From assembly GCA_002422505.1 (NCBI GenBank), contig DIVX01000135.1, positions 9,872 through 64,475 on the forward strand: a stretch of 54,604 nt of DNA, in the 5' to 3' direction. The notes beneath the pieces are model-generated. The model searched no databases. It was given only the letters and a program-made list of their open reading frames with translations, and was not told where the DNA came from. Position numbers and translations under genes: made by a program. Numbering within the stretch: the first letter of the stretch is position 1; each line of letters starts with the position of its first letter. This stretch comes from Desulfovibrio sp. UBA6121. Lineage in GTDB: Bacteria > Desulfobacterota > Desulfovibrionia > Desulfovibrionales > Desulfovibrionaceae. Below, piece after piece: positions 1 to 7,045 of this stretch.

Positions 1-12
1 GCCATGGGGATT

Positions 13-35
13 CCAAAGGGCTTCAAGCCCTTTGG
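13..35. repeat. Perfect palindrome at the left edge
   Basis: An 11-bp inverted repeat (13-23 with 25-35) around one base. It has no T-run on either side, so it is not a standard terminator. A comparable G-rich palindrome (AAGGGG...CCCCTT followed by GCCCGCC) lies at 31582-31604, at the other side of the island. The two could be copies of a genome-wide intergenic palindrome or could mark the junctions. No gene can be supported in 1-176. Confidence 0.5.
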
Positions 36-176
36 CGGGCACAGTGGATGTATTAAAATAATATCCTGCCGTGTTCACAACCGTCTGGCATGACTAGCCT
101 TGCCTCTTTCCGTTTTACTCTGGCCCCCTGAAAATTTTCCTGGCTGCCTTTCGCCCGGGTCGCTATAATAGGTAGC

Positions 177-1892
177 ATGAAGAAACTCAAAGCGTCCGCA
201 CCAGACACTCGCCCCATGGCCAAGGCATACGCATACATCCGCCTCTCCTCCCAAGCGCAAGCCGCTGGCGACGGTGAACGCCGACAGCGCGAATCCGCGC
301 AGCAGTTCGCTGGTCGGCACGGGTACGAGATTGTCGAGTACCTCCAGGACATCGGCAAGTCAGCGTTTCGCAGCAGCAATTCTTTACACGGCGAATTGGC
401 CGAGTTCCTCAAGATCGCGCAAAAGGGGACCCTCGAGAAGGGAACCCTCCTGATTGTCGAGTCTGTGGACCGCCTGTCGCGAGACGAACTTCAACCCTCC
501 ATACGGCTTTTACTCAACATTTTCGACTACGGTCTTTTGCTCGGCATCATCTCCGAGGACAAGATATTCAGCGAAATCAACTTCGACGATTTCCTGCAGC
601 TGCTCAATGACATGTCACGCTCGAATAAAGAAAGTGTCATGAAATCCGTCCGCTCCCTCGCAAATTGGGAGACAAAGCGTGCGAAAGCAAAGAAAGGAAT
701 CCCCGTCACCCGCCAGTGCCCGCACTGGATGAAAGTCAAAGGCAGCAAGTTCAAACTGATTCCAGAGCGCGTCGAGATCGTCAAACGGATCTTCGACTGG
801 TACATGGAGGGTAAAGGACAAGGTAAAATCGCCGACCTGCTGGCGGAGAATGGCGTGCAGGCTTGGAACAAGCGCAAGCCGGTATGGCACCAAAGCTACA
901 TCTTCAAGCTGCTTCATAACCGTGCGGTTATCGGTGAGTACCAGCCCGAAGTGACTGTCAACGGCAAGAGAACCGAAGCCGAAGTAATCAAGAACTACTA
1001 CCCGGCTATCATCGACAGGGACACGTTCGAACTGATTCAGGATAAGACCCGGCTTCGCCGCGAAAATCACGCTGGGCGGAAGGGCAAGAAGTACTCGAAC
1101 ATTTTTCAGGGCATGACCCGTTGCGCAGTGTGCGGCGCCCGGATGCGCTATCTGAACCACACCAAAGACCGTACCCGAAAAGACGGCCTGCGTCCTTGGG
1201 CGATCTATCTGGCGTGCTCAAGCTCTCTCAAAAAAAACGGGTGCAAGAACAAGCAGTACTACAGCTACCTGCACATGGAGAACTTCATCCTGTCCGGCGT
1301 CATGTCCGACATCGACATCGTCGAGGCCGCCGGTGTGCATGTCGAGCGCCAGAAGCAACATCTTGAGCGTGTGCAGGACCTGGACGCGCAGCTGACCCGA
1401 GAGAAAGCAACGATTTCGCGCTACCTCGATGCCATGGAGAGTCAGCAACTCGCGAACATGCCAGAACTTATCCGCAAGCTGGAAAAGAGCAACGCGAAGC
1501 GTACCGAGCTTGAAAAGCAGCTCGCTGCGGCACGCGCCGGCGCGGCTGAAGCCCGCGAGGCTGCGCAGTCCGCAGCCTTATTCCGTCTCGTCGAGGAAGC
1601 CTATGGCGAGCAGCTGCCGACGGACATCGACATGTCCGACGAAGCCATCTACTCACGTCGCATGCGCATCTCGGCCCAGATGCGTGCTGTCATCGAAGAC
1701 ATCGCCTTTCAGGAGGACCACCTGATCCGCATCAAGACGCGCGCGGGCACGGCTTATGAACTTGTGAACCGCGAGTGGACACGCATCGAGAAGAGCAAAC
1801 ACATCGGCGCCAAAGGCACGCTGGTTGCCCGGAGCTACGCCGGCCGCGCCGTCATGCAGCTCGGAACCGAAGATGACGAGGAGGCGAAGTAG
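177..1892 (+). CDS. Large serine recombinase (island integrase)
   Basis: 571 aa, the usual size of a large serine integrase or transposase. The N-terminal resolvase domain (about 15-150) carries YIRLSS with the likely nucleophile Ser24, then DIGKSAFR and VESVDRLSRDE, the conserved arginine/aspartate motifs of the family. A Recombinase domain follows (about 165-270), then a zinc ribbon with CAVCGARM and a second C...C pair (about 320-370), then a coiled coil (about 395-460). The family cuts attP and attB with 2-nt overhangs and needs no tRNA target. The start at 177 has only a weak ribosome site (TAGGTAG); an in-frame ATG at 216 would still keep the whole resolvase domain. It stands alone at the left edge of the cargo, as expected for the integrase of the island. 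Confidence 0.93.
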   Translation: MKKLKASAPDTRPMAKAYAYIRLSSQAQAAGDGERRQRESAQQFAGRHGYEIVEYLQDIGKSAFRSSNSLHGELAEFLKIAQKGTLEKGTLLIVESVDRLSRDELQPSIRLLLNIFDYGLLLGIISEDKIFSEINFDDFLQLLNDMSRSNKESVMKSVRSLANWETKRAKAKKGIPVTRQCPHWMKVKGSKFKLIPERVEIVKRIFDWYMEGKGQGKIADLLAENGVQAWNKRKPVWHQSYIFKLLHNRAVIGEYQPEVTVNGKRTEAEVIKNYYPAIIDRDTFELIQDKTRLRRENHAGRKGKKYSNIFQGMTRCAVCGARMRYLNHTKDRTRKDGLRPWAIYLACSSSLKKNGCKNKQYYSYLHMENFILSGVMSDIDIVEAAGVHVERQKQHLERVQDLDAQLTREKATISRYLDAMESQQLANMPELIRKLEKSNAKRTELEKQLAAARAGAAEAREAAQSAALFRLVEEAYGEQLPTDIDMSDEAIYSRRMRISAQMRAVIEDIAFQEDHLIRIKTRAGTAYELVNREWTRIEKSKHIGAKGTLVARSYAGRAVMQLGTEDDEEAK

Positions 1893-2066
1893 CCGCCGGC
1901 CTCCTTTCCTTCTCCGTTTCCTTGTCCTTTCCTCTTCCTTCGCTTCCTTCTCCCTCACCCCGTTCCTTGCTTCCTTGCAGTGCCAGGCTCCCAAATGTAA
2001 GCCGCCGGGCATCAAGCCCGGCGGCGACATTTCGCTGCCCCCCGTTCGGGCCGTCACAATTTCCCC
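1893..2066. repeat. Pyrimidine-rich tract rich in TTCCTT
   Basis: From about 1900 to 1980 the plus strand is almost pure C and T with many TTCCTT words, the same word that makes up the tandem octamer at 3205-3298. The tract starts just after the recombinase stop codon. On the minus strand it is a purine-rich run downstream of the gene at 2068-2985. No open frame or hairpin explains it. Confidence 0.6.
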
Positions 2067-2067
2067 A

Positions 2068-2985
2068 CTATCGCACCACCAACGACGCGGAGGTCTCACC
2101 GTCCGTTGTCACGAACAGATGCCGGAGGCCGGGATCATCGTTCGACACCAGGACGCCCGAGCGGTTGCGACCTTTACGCCAACGCGGCCAGCCAGCAGCG
2201 TGCCAAAGGGAGCAGTTGTGCCACCAGTCGCCGATGTCTTCGACCGGCTTCGACTGCGCGGCTGCGCGGAGAAGTTCGGCCGTGAGCGGAACCTGCGGGC
2301 GAGGCTTGTACTGCGCAGCCATCAACGCGGCCGAGTGTCGGTTTTCCTCGGTCGGGGCTTCAGGCTCCCACGCTTCACTCCATGCACTGCGGTTCCGCAC
2401 GATGACCTTCGCCGCGAGTTCGAGCGGGTACTTGGCGGCGAAGAGCACGCCGGGACGGCGCGCAAAAGACAAAACGAGCGAGCCGCTTGGCCGCGCGAAG
2501 TCCCCATGCGGCCAAAGATGCCCGATCTGCCGGAACGGCGGAACAACGGAGTCCGCCGCAGAGATGAGCATGCCGCACACGGGCCGCAGCATCGCCGTGA
2601 TGTCGCCGCACGGCGACGGCCAGGCGCCGATGAGTTCCACGGCGTCCCTGGAGCCGAGCGAAACGAAAGAATACGGCGAGCCCGTTGCGTCGAGCGTGAA
2701 CGCGGCAGGCGGCAACGCTTCGAGCTCCCGCCAGACCTGGCCCGCTCCGCCCAGCGCTTCCGCGTGAATGACGAGTCGACGCTGGACCGAAAGCACGTCG
2801 CGGACCGCCGTGCGGTGGACGCGGCCCTGCGGGTCCAAGCAGCCGACCAAGTGGATGTTGCCCGCCGCCTCGGCGAGCAGCAGCTGCCGGGTGATGACAG
2901 CGCGGCACGGCCTGCCGGTCCGCCGAGACAGGCAGGGCAGGACGATTGCCTGGGCCAACGTGATGAGCGTGAGACGGTCGAACAT
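2068..2985 (-). CDS. Uncharacterised 305-aa protein
   Basis: The ATG at 2985 is preceded by a perfect AGGAGG ribosome site (2990-2995), which makes this a real gene. I do not recognise a family. The protein is soluble with no signal peptide or membrane segment. It contains repeated mentions of small hydrophobic strands (AIVLPCLS, NIHLVGCL, SPYSFVSLGS) and a Trp-rich patch near residues 255-270 (DWWHNCSLWHAAGWPRW). A 5' cysteine (CGMLIS) sits near residue 140. It lies convergent with the recombinase and is flanked on both sides by TTCCTT-rich DNA. It might serve the element (regulation or maintenance), but nothing in the sequence shows that. Confidence 0.7.
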   Translation of the reverse strand: MFDRLTLITLAQAIVLPCLSRRTGRPCRAVITRQLLLAEAAGNIHLVGCLDPQGRVHRTAVRDVLSVQRRLVIHAEALGGAGQVWRELEALPPAAFTLDATGSPYSFVSLGSRDAVELIGAWPSPCGDITAMLRPVCGMLISAADSVVPPFRQIGHLWPHGDFARPSGSLVLSFARRPGVLFAAKYPLELAAKVIVRNRSAWSEAWEPEAPTEENRHSAALMAAQYKPRPQVPLTAELLRAAAQSKPVEDIGDWWHNCSLWHAAGWPRWRKGRNRSGVLVSNDDPGLRHLFVTTDGETSASLVVR

Positions 2986-3204
2986 GGTCCCTCCTGGTTG
3001 AGGTGAAAGGGATCATGATGTCTCGAATTTTGTCATGAAAAGCTAGCCTGTTGGACTCTATATTCGAGAACTTCGAGTCATTGAAATTCTTGGCTGTTCT
3101 CCTTCCGACCAAAAGGAATGTGAAGAAATTTCGCCGACGCCAGCGGCGCAAAGCTGGGCGAATTTGCTGTTGGCGGTTTTCCCGTGCAGACCCGCTCCTT
3201 GAAC

Positions 3205-3298
3205 TTCCTTGATTCCTTGATTCCTTGATTCCTTGATTCCTTGATTCCTTGATTCCTTGATTCCTTGATTCCTTGATTCCTTGATTCCTTGATTCCTT
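3205..3298. repeat. Tandem octamer TTCCTTGA, 11 full copies
   Basis: Eleven exact head-to-tail copies of TTCCTTGA run from 3205 to 3292, followed by the partial unit TTCCTT and the variant ending TG; a degenerate unit CTCCTTGA precedes them (3195-3202). The unit is not a multiple of three. The tract lies about 220 bp upstream of the gene at 2985 (minus) and about 400 bp upstream of the gene at 3697 (plus), so it is placed in a shared upstream region. Slipped-strand length change is expected for such a tract. Confidence 0.97.
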
Positions 3299-3326
3299 TG
3301 GCTAGACCATCGCTACCAGCAGGCTA

Positions 3327-3405
3327 GCACGAGCACGGCGCGCGGCAAGGCGACCCCATTCGGGGGCGGCTACGCCGCGCCTTGCCCCACGCCGCTTGCT
3401 CGTGC
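3327..3405. other. Cruciform or structured-RNA element with a three-way junction
   Basis: 79 nt that fold almost completely. Three stacked outer helices are 3327-3335 with 3397-3405 (9 bp), 3336-3340 with 3390-3394 (5 bp) and 3344-3352 with 3378-3386 (9 bp). They enclose two hairpins, 3354-3357 with 3362-3365 and 3367-3370 with 3374-3377. The bulges between the outer helices are 2-3 nt. There is no T-run, so this is not a terminator. The rest of 3406-3690 shows no gene. It could be an origin, a recombination site or an RNA; the family is unknown to me. Confidence 0.7.
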
Positions 3406-3696
3406 AGCGCATCGCTATGGGCGACGGTCGAAGATGTCGCCGCCGGCGGGGGCTCGGGTCATAGATGTTGGGGGAGGGACCGGCCCGCTTCGATGGCGCT
3501 AGGTACTCTTGCACAAGGCATTTGGCCGCTGGAAGTTAGCGGAGTACCCAGGCGCTTGCGCCGTATTCCAGGCAGCTAGTCTGCGCGTACACAGTTCTCA
3601 TTAAACTGCTGAAGTCGATCACTTTTTCCTGGGCTCTTTCTCGCGTTTGTGCTATATCTCTTCTTCCCACAACGCACAAAAGCACAAGGAGAAAAT

Positions 3697-4212
3697 ATGG
3701 ACGGAATCCTCATCTGTGGAGTTGTTCTGGCGGCCGTCATGATCATCCGCAGTCAGGGCCAAGGAAATGAAACGGAGGCCTTCGCGACGGTTCGTGATGA
3801 CTCAAACGACAACGGCGCTGTCGGCACCTGCACCGACAGCAGCAGCGACAGCTTCTCGCTGCTCGAGTATCCGTCTACGACTTCCAGCGACGATGACTGG
3901 CCGACTTCCAGCATGATGGACGACAGCTCGGTAACAGGCAGCTACTGGTCCGGCACCAGCATGGATACTGACCGGTGGACAGACCCGATGTATGCTTATG
4001 AGCCGGACAACATCTATCACAATACGGCAATGGACCCCACCTACCATGACGACAGCGTCTCGAGCTTCGACGACAGCATCTCAAGCTTCGACGACAGCTG
4101 CTCCAACTCATCCGGCTACGACGACTCATTTTCATCAAGTAGCTCCGAGGATAGCTGGTCTAGTAGCAGTTCTGACGACACGTTCTCTTCTTCCAGCAGC
4201 TTCGACGACTAG
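3697..4212 (+). CDS. Ser/Asp-rich low-complexity protein with N-terminal membrane segment
   Basis: 171 aa from the ATG at 3697, chosen because AAGGAG lies just upstream (3687-3692); an in-frame ATG at 3649 has no such site. Residues 1-17 form a single hydrophobic segment (ILICGVVLAAVMII) that could anchor or export the protein. The remainder is a disordered acidic chain with repeated motifs such as SSFDDS and runs of serine broken by aspartate, ending in SFDD. No enzyme domain is visible. Ser-Asp repeats are known from surface and secreted proteins, but homology is not claimed here. It stands alone and ends before a strong hairpin terminator. Confidence 0.75.
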   Translation: MDGILICGVVLAAVMIIRSQGQGNETEAFATVRDDSNDNGAVGTCTDSSSDSFSLLEYPSTTSSDDDWPTSSMMDDSSVTGSYWSGTSMDTDRWTDPMYAYEPDNIYHNTAMDPTYHDDSVSSFDDSISSFDDSCSNSSGYDDSFSSSSSEDSWSSSSSDDTFSSSSSFDD

Positions 4213-4253
4213 CCGACTGTGATATCTATGCCGTAGCGAGATGGCACAAGCAA

Positions 4254-4284
4254 AAAGAGGGAGCCTTACGGCCCCCTTTGTGTC
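4254..4284. terminator. Hairpin terminator, both strands
   Basis: AAAGAGGGAGCC, loop TTAC, GGCCCCCTTT: a GC-rich hairpin with an A-run on the left and a T-run on the right, so it can stop transcription in both directions. It closes the gene at 3697-4212. Near-identical hairpins occur at 14245-14270 and 17869-17894. Confidence 0.75.
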
Positions 4285-4448
4285 GTTGTTTGGTTTGCCC
4301 TACTCAACCAAAACCGCTTGAGCAGCCACAACGTTATCGTCTGTGTTAGGGCCGCGTAGCAGAACAACATCCCGAGCAGGAGCGTCCAGTAAGCTGGCGG
4401 CTCGCCACGAGGCGGAGCTGTCGCACTACGGGCGAAACGCGCAGACAC
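4266..4448 (-). pseudogene. C-terminal remnant of a P-type cation ATPase
   Basis: A 60-codon open frame whose core (PPAYWTLLLGMLFCYAALTQ, then a charged LLKRFWLS tail) resembles the last transmembrane helix and tail of MgtA/PMA-type P-type ATPases, where a pattern of the type LLGxLLCYxxLTQxxKxWyxRRF is common. Nothing upstream (higher coordinates) encodes the other nine or so helices or the phosphorylation domain, so this would be a leftover fragment after deletion or island insertion. It overlaps the terminator hairpin. The call rests on one helix and may be chance. Confidence 0.4.
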
Positions 4449-4630
4449 AGCTCGATGAGGCAGACCAGCTCAAAGGCCCCTTATGGGCGAAGCGCGGGTA
4501 TCGCTCTGCATACCCTGATGATGTCAGTGTGCACGCACGGCCATCAGGCTTTCTGCGGCATTCAGCGGACAAGCCTGCCTGCCCAGATCAAGGCACTTTT
4601 TGGCCGTCACCTCTGTGCTACAAAATTCTG

Positions 4631-4669
4631 TTGACTAAATCGAGTTGTAAATGTAGCAACTGTTACATT
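4631..4669 (+). promoter_or_regulatory. Promoter with overlapping inverted repeat upstream of the phosphate permease
   Basis: TTGACT (4631-4636), 17 nt, TAGCAA (4654-4659), then the ribosome site GGAGGAG and the ATG at 4698. An inverted repeat AATGTA (4650-4655) / TACATT (4664-4669) overlaps the -10 box and likely start point, an arrangement typical of a repressor operator. The region 4450-4630 shows no gene. Confidence 0.5.
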
Positions 4670-4697
4670 GCAACTTTGCATAAACGGAGGAGATGGC

Positions 4698-5669
4698 ATG
4701 GAACAGTTTCTCGTGGTTGGCATGGTGACGTCCGGCCTGTTCTTCGGCTGGACAATCGGCTCGCACTACACCGGGGCCACCATGGGCATGGCTTATGGCG
4801 CAGGCGTCATCAAGAGGCCGATCGTGGCCTGCCTGCTCATCGCCTTTTTTGTCATCCTTGGCGCAACCTTTGAAAGCCACAACGTGGTCAAGACCGTCGG
4901 AACCGGCATCATCCGCGGCGAGGACATGACCCCGCTTGGGGCCATGTGCATGATGTTCACTGCCGCCCTTGTCACCGCCGCCAACACCTGGTTCAAGTGG
5001 CCGGTGTCCACCTCGCAGTTGGCCTGCTTCTCGGTGGTGGGGTCGGCCCTAGCTATGGGCGCGCCCGTCTTCTGGGAGACGACCATCACCCTCCTTTTCA
5101 TCACTTGGATCGGCACCCCGATTCTTGCCGCCGCGCTGGGTTACGTCCTGACCAAGCTCACCGACGTGGTGATGAAGAATTGCTCGGCCAGCGGCACCAA
5201 GTGCCTGGAGTGGGGTCTGATTGCGGGCTGCTGCTACGCGGCCTACACCCTGGGCGCAAACAACACGGGCAATGCCGTGGGCGTGTTCTACGGCCTCAAG
5301 CTTATGGCCCCCGTGAAGGCCGGATTCATCGGCGGCATCGTCATGGCCATCGGCGCGCTCACCTGGGGCAAGCCCATTTTGGAAAAGGTAGGCAAGGGCA
5401 TTGTGCAGCTTGACCTGAACATGGGCGTGGGAGCCAAGCTGGGCCAGAGCCTCACCGCCCACCTGGCCGCCTCCCTGGGCTACCCCACGTCCATGAACCA
5501 GGCCCTCATCGGCGGCGTGTTCGGAGCCGGTTCGGCCCGTGGCATGAAGACCCTGAACCGTAAGGCCCTCGGGGAGATCGTCTTCTCCTGGTTCTTCACG
5601 CCCTTCCTGGCCGGTGTCGTCTCGTTCCTGCTCTACAAGCTCATGTCCTGGCTGCTTGGGGTTCACTAG
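4698..5669 (+). CDS. PiT-family inorganic phosphate permease
   Basis: 323 aa, about ten hydrophobic segments. PiT permeases move phosphate, usually as a metal-phosphate complex, with cation symport. Both halves of the internal duplication are visible: the first with WTIGSHYTGATMG and NTWFKWPVSTSQ, the second with TLGANNTGNAVGVFYG and GYPTSMNQALIGG. The start at 4698 follows GGAGGAG; an upstream ATG at 4668 has none. No PhoU-like DUF47 partner is present. It is followed by an FBP-domain gene and a ChrB-type gene on the same strand, so a small operon is possible. Its place beside a fluoride module is suggestive because fluoride blocks enolase as a magnesium-fluorophosphate complex, but a link is inference. 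Confidence 0.88.
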   Translation: MEQFLVVGMVTSGLFFGWTIGSHYTGATMGMAYGAGVIKRPIVACLLIAFFVILGATFESHNVVKTVGTGIIRGEDMTPLGAMCMMFTAALVTAANTWFKWPVSTSQLACFSVVGSALAMGAPVFWETTITLLFITWIGTPILAAALGYVLTKLTDVVMKNCSASGTKCLEWGLIAGCCYAAYTLGANNTGNAVGVFYGLKLMAPVKAGFIGGIVMAIGALTWGKPILEKVGKGIVQLDLNMGVGAKLGQSLTAHLAASLGYPTSMNQALIGGVFGAGSARGMKTLNRKALGEIVFSWFFTPFLAGVVSFLLYKLMSWLLGVH

Positions 5670-5704
5670 CCAGCGTCACAACTCTCGACCGGCCAGGAAG
5701 GTTG

Positions 5705-6196
5705 ATGATGGATCCCTTGACCCGCGAAGACATCCACGCGGCCTTTACGCCCAGACAGCGGCGGCATGTCACCCTGCCGGACCTTGGCGGTCGTGACTGG
5801 CCTAAGCTCGACTACCTGGGCTGGGCGCATGTGTCCGGGCATATGACATATGTGGTCTATGCCAAGGACGGCAACGCTTGCGGGCTTGTCCTGCGCCGGA
5901 CGAAGCTCACCGGGCAGCTGAAGCCCAAGATGTGTTCCTGGTGTCTGACGGTGCATCAGGGCAGCAACGTCAACCTGTTCACGGCGCAAGTGGGCGACAA
6001 CAGGGACAAGCTTTACGGCGATTACATTTGCAACGACCTCAAGTGCAGCGCATATGTCCGGGGCACGGAGAAATTGGAAGCCTGCCAGATGCGGGAGACC
6101 ATCAGCCTGGACATGAAAATCGCGCGGCTGCGCGCCAATGTGGAGCGGTTCTACCGCGCCGTTTACGGTCAGGATGTGTTTTCCGGCCCCACGTGA
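5705..6196 (+). CDS. FBP-domain (treble-clef zinc finger) protein
   Basis: 163 aa. The pattern CSWC ... CNDLKCSAYVRG (about residues 79-125) fits the C-terminal zinc finger of the FBP family, known in part as elongation-factor-G binding proteins that help ribosomes. The N-terminal part (LTREDIHAAFTPRQRRHVTLP) also fits the family. Three starts are close together (TTG 5702, ATG 5705, ATG 5708); AGGAAGG at 5695-5701 favours either ATG. It lies 35 nt after the phosphate permease. By family, a role on stalled or fusidane-blocked ribosomes is possible; its use in an ion-stress island is unknown. Confidence 0.75.
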   Translation: MMDPLTREDIHAAFTPRQRRHVTLPDLGGRDWPKLDYLGWAHVSGHMTYVVYAKDGNACGLVLRRTKLTGQLKPKMCSWCLTVHQGSNVNLFTAQVGDNRDKLYGDYICNDLKCSAYVRGTEKLEACQMRETISLDMKIARLRANVERFYRAVYGQDVFSGPT

Positions 6197-6335
6197 AGGC
6201 ACGAGCACAGCTCACGGGGAAAACGGCGGCGGCCTCATCGGAGAGCTTGGACATCCAGGATATTTGCGGTACATGGAAGGCGAACAGAAAAATGAACCGG
6301 GGTGCCCCTTGGACCCTGAACAGGACCATACGCGA

Positions 6336-6872
6336 ATGAAGTGGATTTTCCTTTCCTACAGCATGCCCACCAAGCCCTCGAAATACAGGGTGCAGGCGTG
6401 GCGGCAACTCAAGCGCCTGGGCGCGGTGAACTTCCAGAATGTCTGGGCCATCCCTCATGCGCGGGAAAAGCTCCAAGACCTGGAGAAGCTGACCACGGAC
6501 ATCAGGGCGTGGAAAGGAGAGGCCTTCCTGACGGTGGGTAAACCGCTCACCGAGGATGACGAGAAGCGTCTACTTGCGGCGGCTTCCGAGGCCAGCAACG
6601 AAGAGTATGGCGAATTGCTCCATGTGGCGGAGGACTTCCTCGAAGAAATCAGAATGGAAATTGAGAAGAAGAACTTCATCTTCGCCGAGGTGGAGGAGAA
6701 CGAGGAAGAACTCGCCAAGATCAAGAAGTGGCTGACGAAGGTAGAGAAGCGCAGCGTCTGCGAAGCTCCGCTCCGCAAGGAGACCCTGGACAAAATCCGG
6801 CAGTGCGAGAAGGCGCTGGAGGATTTCTCGCAGTTGGTCTTCGACCATCTTCACGCCAAGGGCCACGCGTAG
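6336..6872 (+). CDS. ChrB-type protein (chromate-resistance N-terminal domain)
   Basis: 178 aa. The opening KWIFLSYSMPTKPSKYRVQ followed by WRQLKRLGAVNFQNVWAIP matches the start of ChrB, the sensor/regulator of chromate export, in which a WLLFSYSLP...LWRRLRRLGA pattern is typical. The rest (DLEKLTTDIRAWKGEAFLTV, then a charged helical tail) fits the first domain only; the C-terminal ChrB domain is absent. No chrA chromate pump is found. The start is uncertain: ATG 6336 begins exactly at the domain but has a weak ribosome site, and ATG 6273 is preceded by CCAGGA. The gene ends 36 nt before the fluoride riboswitch. Confidence 0.72.
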   Translation: MKWIFLSYSMPTKPSKYRVQAWRQLKRLGAVNFQNVWAIPHAREKLQDLEKLTTDIRAWKGEAFLTVGKPLTEDDEKRLLAAASEASNEEYGELLHVAEDFLEEIRMEIEKKNFIFAEVEENEEELAKIKKWLTKVEKRSVCEAPLRKETLDKIRQCEKALEDFSQLVFDHLHAKGHA

Positions 6873-6908
6873 CCGGCAATAGAATACTGACCAGGATTGG
6901 AAGACCAG

Positions 6909-6960
6909 AGGGGATGGAGTCCCCCTTGAACCGCGAAAGCCGCCGATGACTCCTACTGCC
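6909..6960 (+). promoter_or_regulatory. Fluoride riboswitch (crcB motif)
   Basis: The stretch carries the conserved pieces of the crcB RNA in order: GGGGATGGAGTCCCCC (6911-6926), an AACCGC segment (6930-6935) with a short GAAA-type hairpin, and the hallmark CCGATGACTCCTAC (6945-6958). These form the two stems and pseudoknot that bind fluoride through magnesium ions in known examples. An intrinsic terminator follows 30 nt later, and the operon beyond encodes CrcB and enolase, two classic targets of this switch. In the known switch, fluoride stabilises the aptamer and prevents terminator formation. Confidence 0.93.
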
Positions 6961-6990
6961 CGACATTGGCGGTAGGACTGTTTCTTTCAA

Positions 6991-7018
6991 CCCACGCCAT
7001 TCGGACGTGGGTTTTTTG
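6991..7018 (+). terminator. Riboswitch expression platform terminator
   Basis: ACCCACG (6991-6997) pairs with CGTGGGT (7007-7013), with an inner CC-ATTC-GG hairpin, followed by a run of six T. Its position between the aptamer and the first gene fits transcription attenuation relieved by fluoride. Confidence 0.88.
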
Positions 7019-7045
7019 TTGTCCAACACTCTGAGGATTCATCAT

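Noticed and set aside
3205..3298. CRISPR-like array
   Set aside because: The 8-bp units are directly adjacent with no spacers and no cas genes are present.
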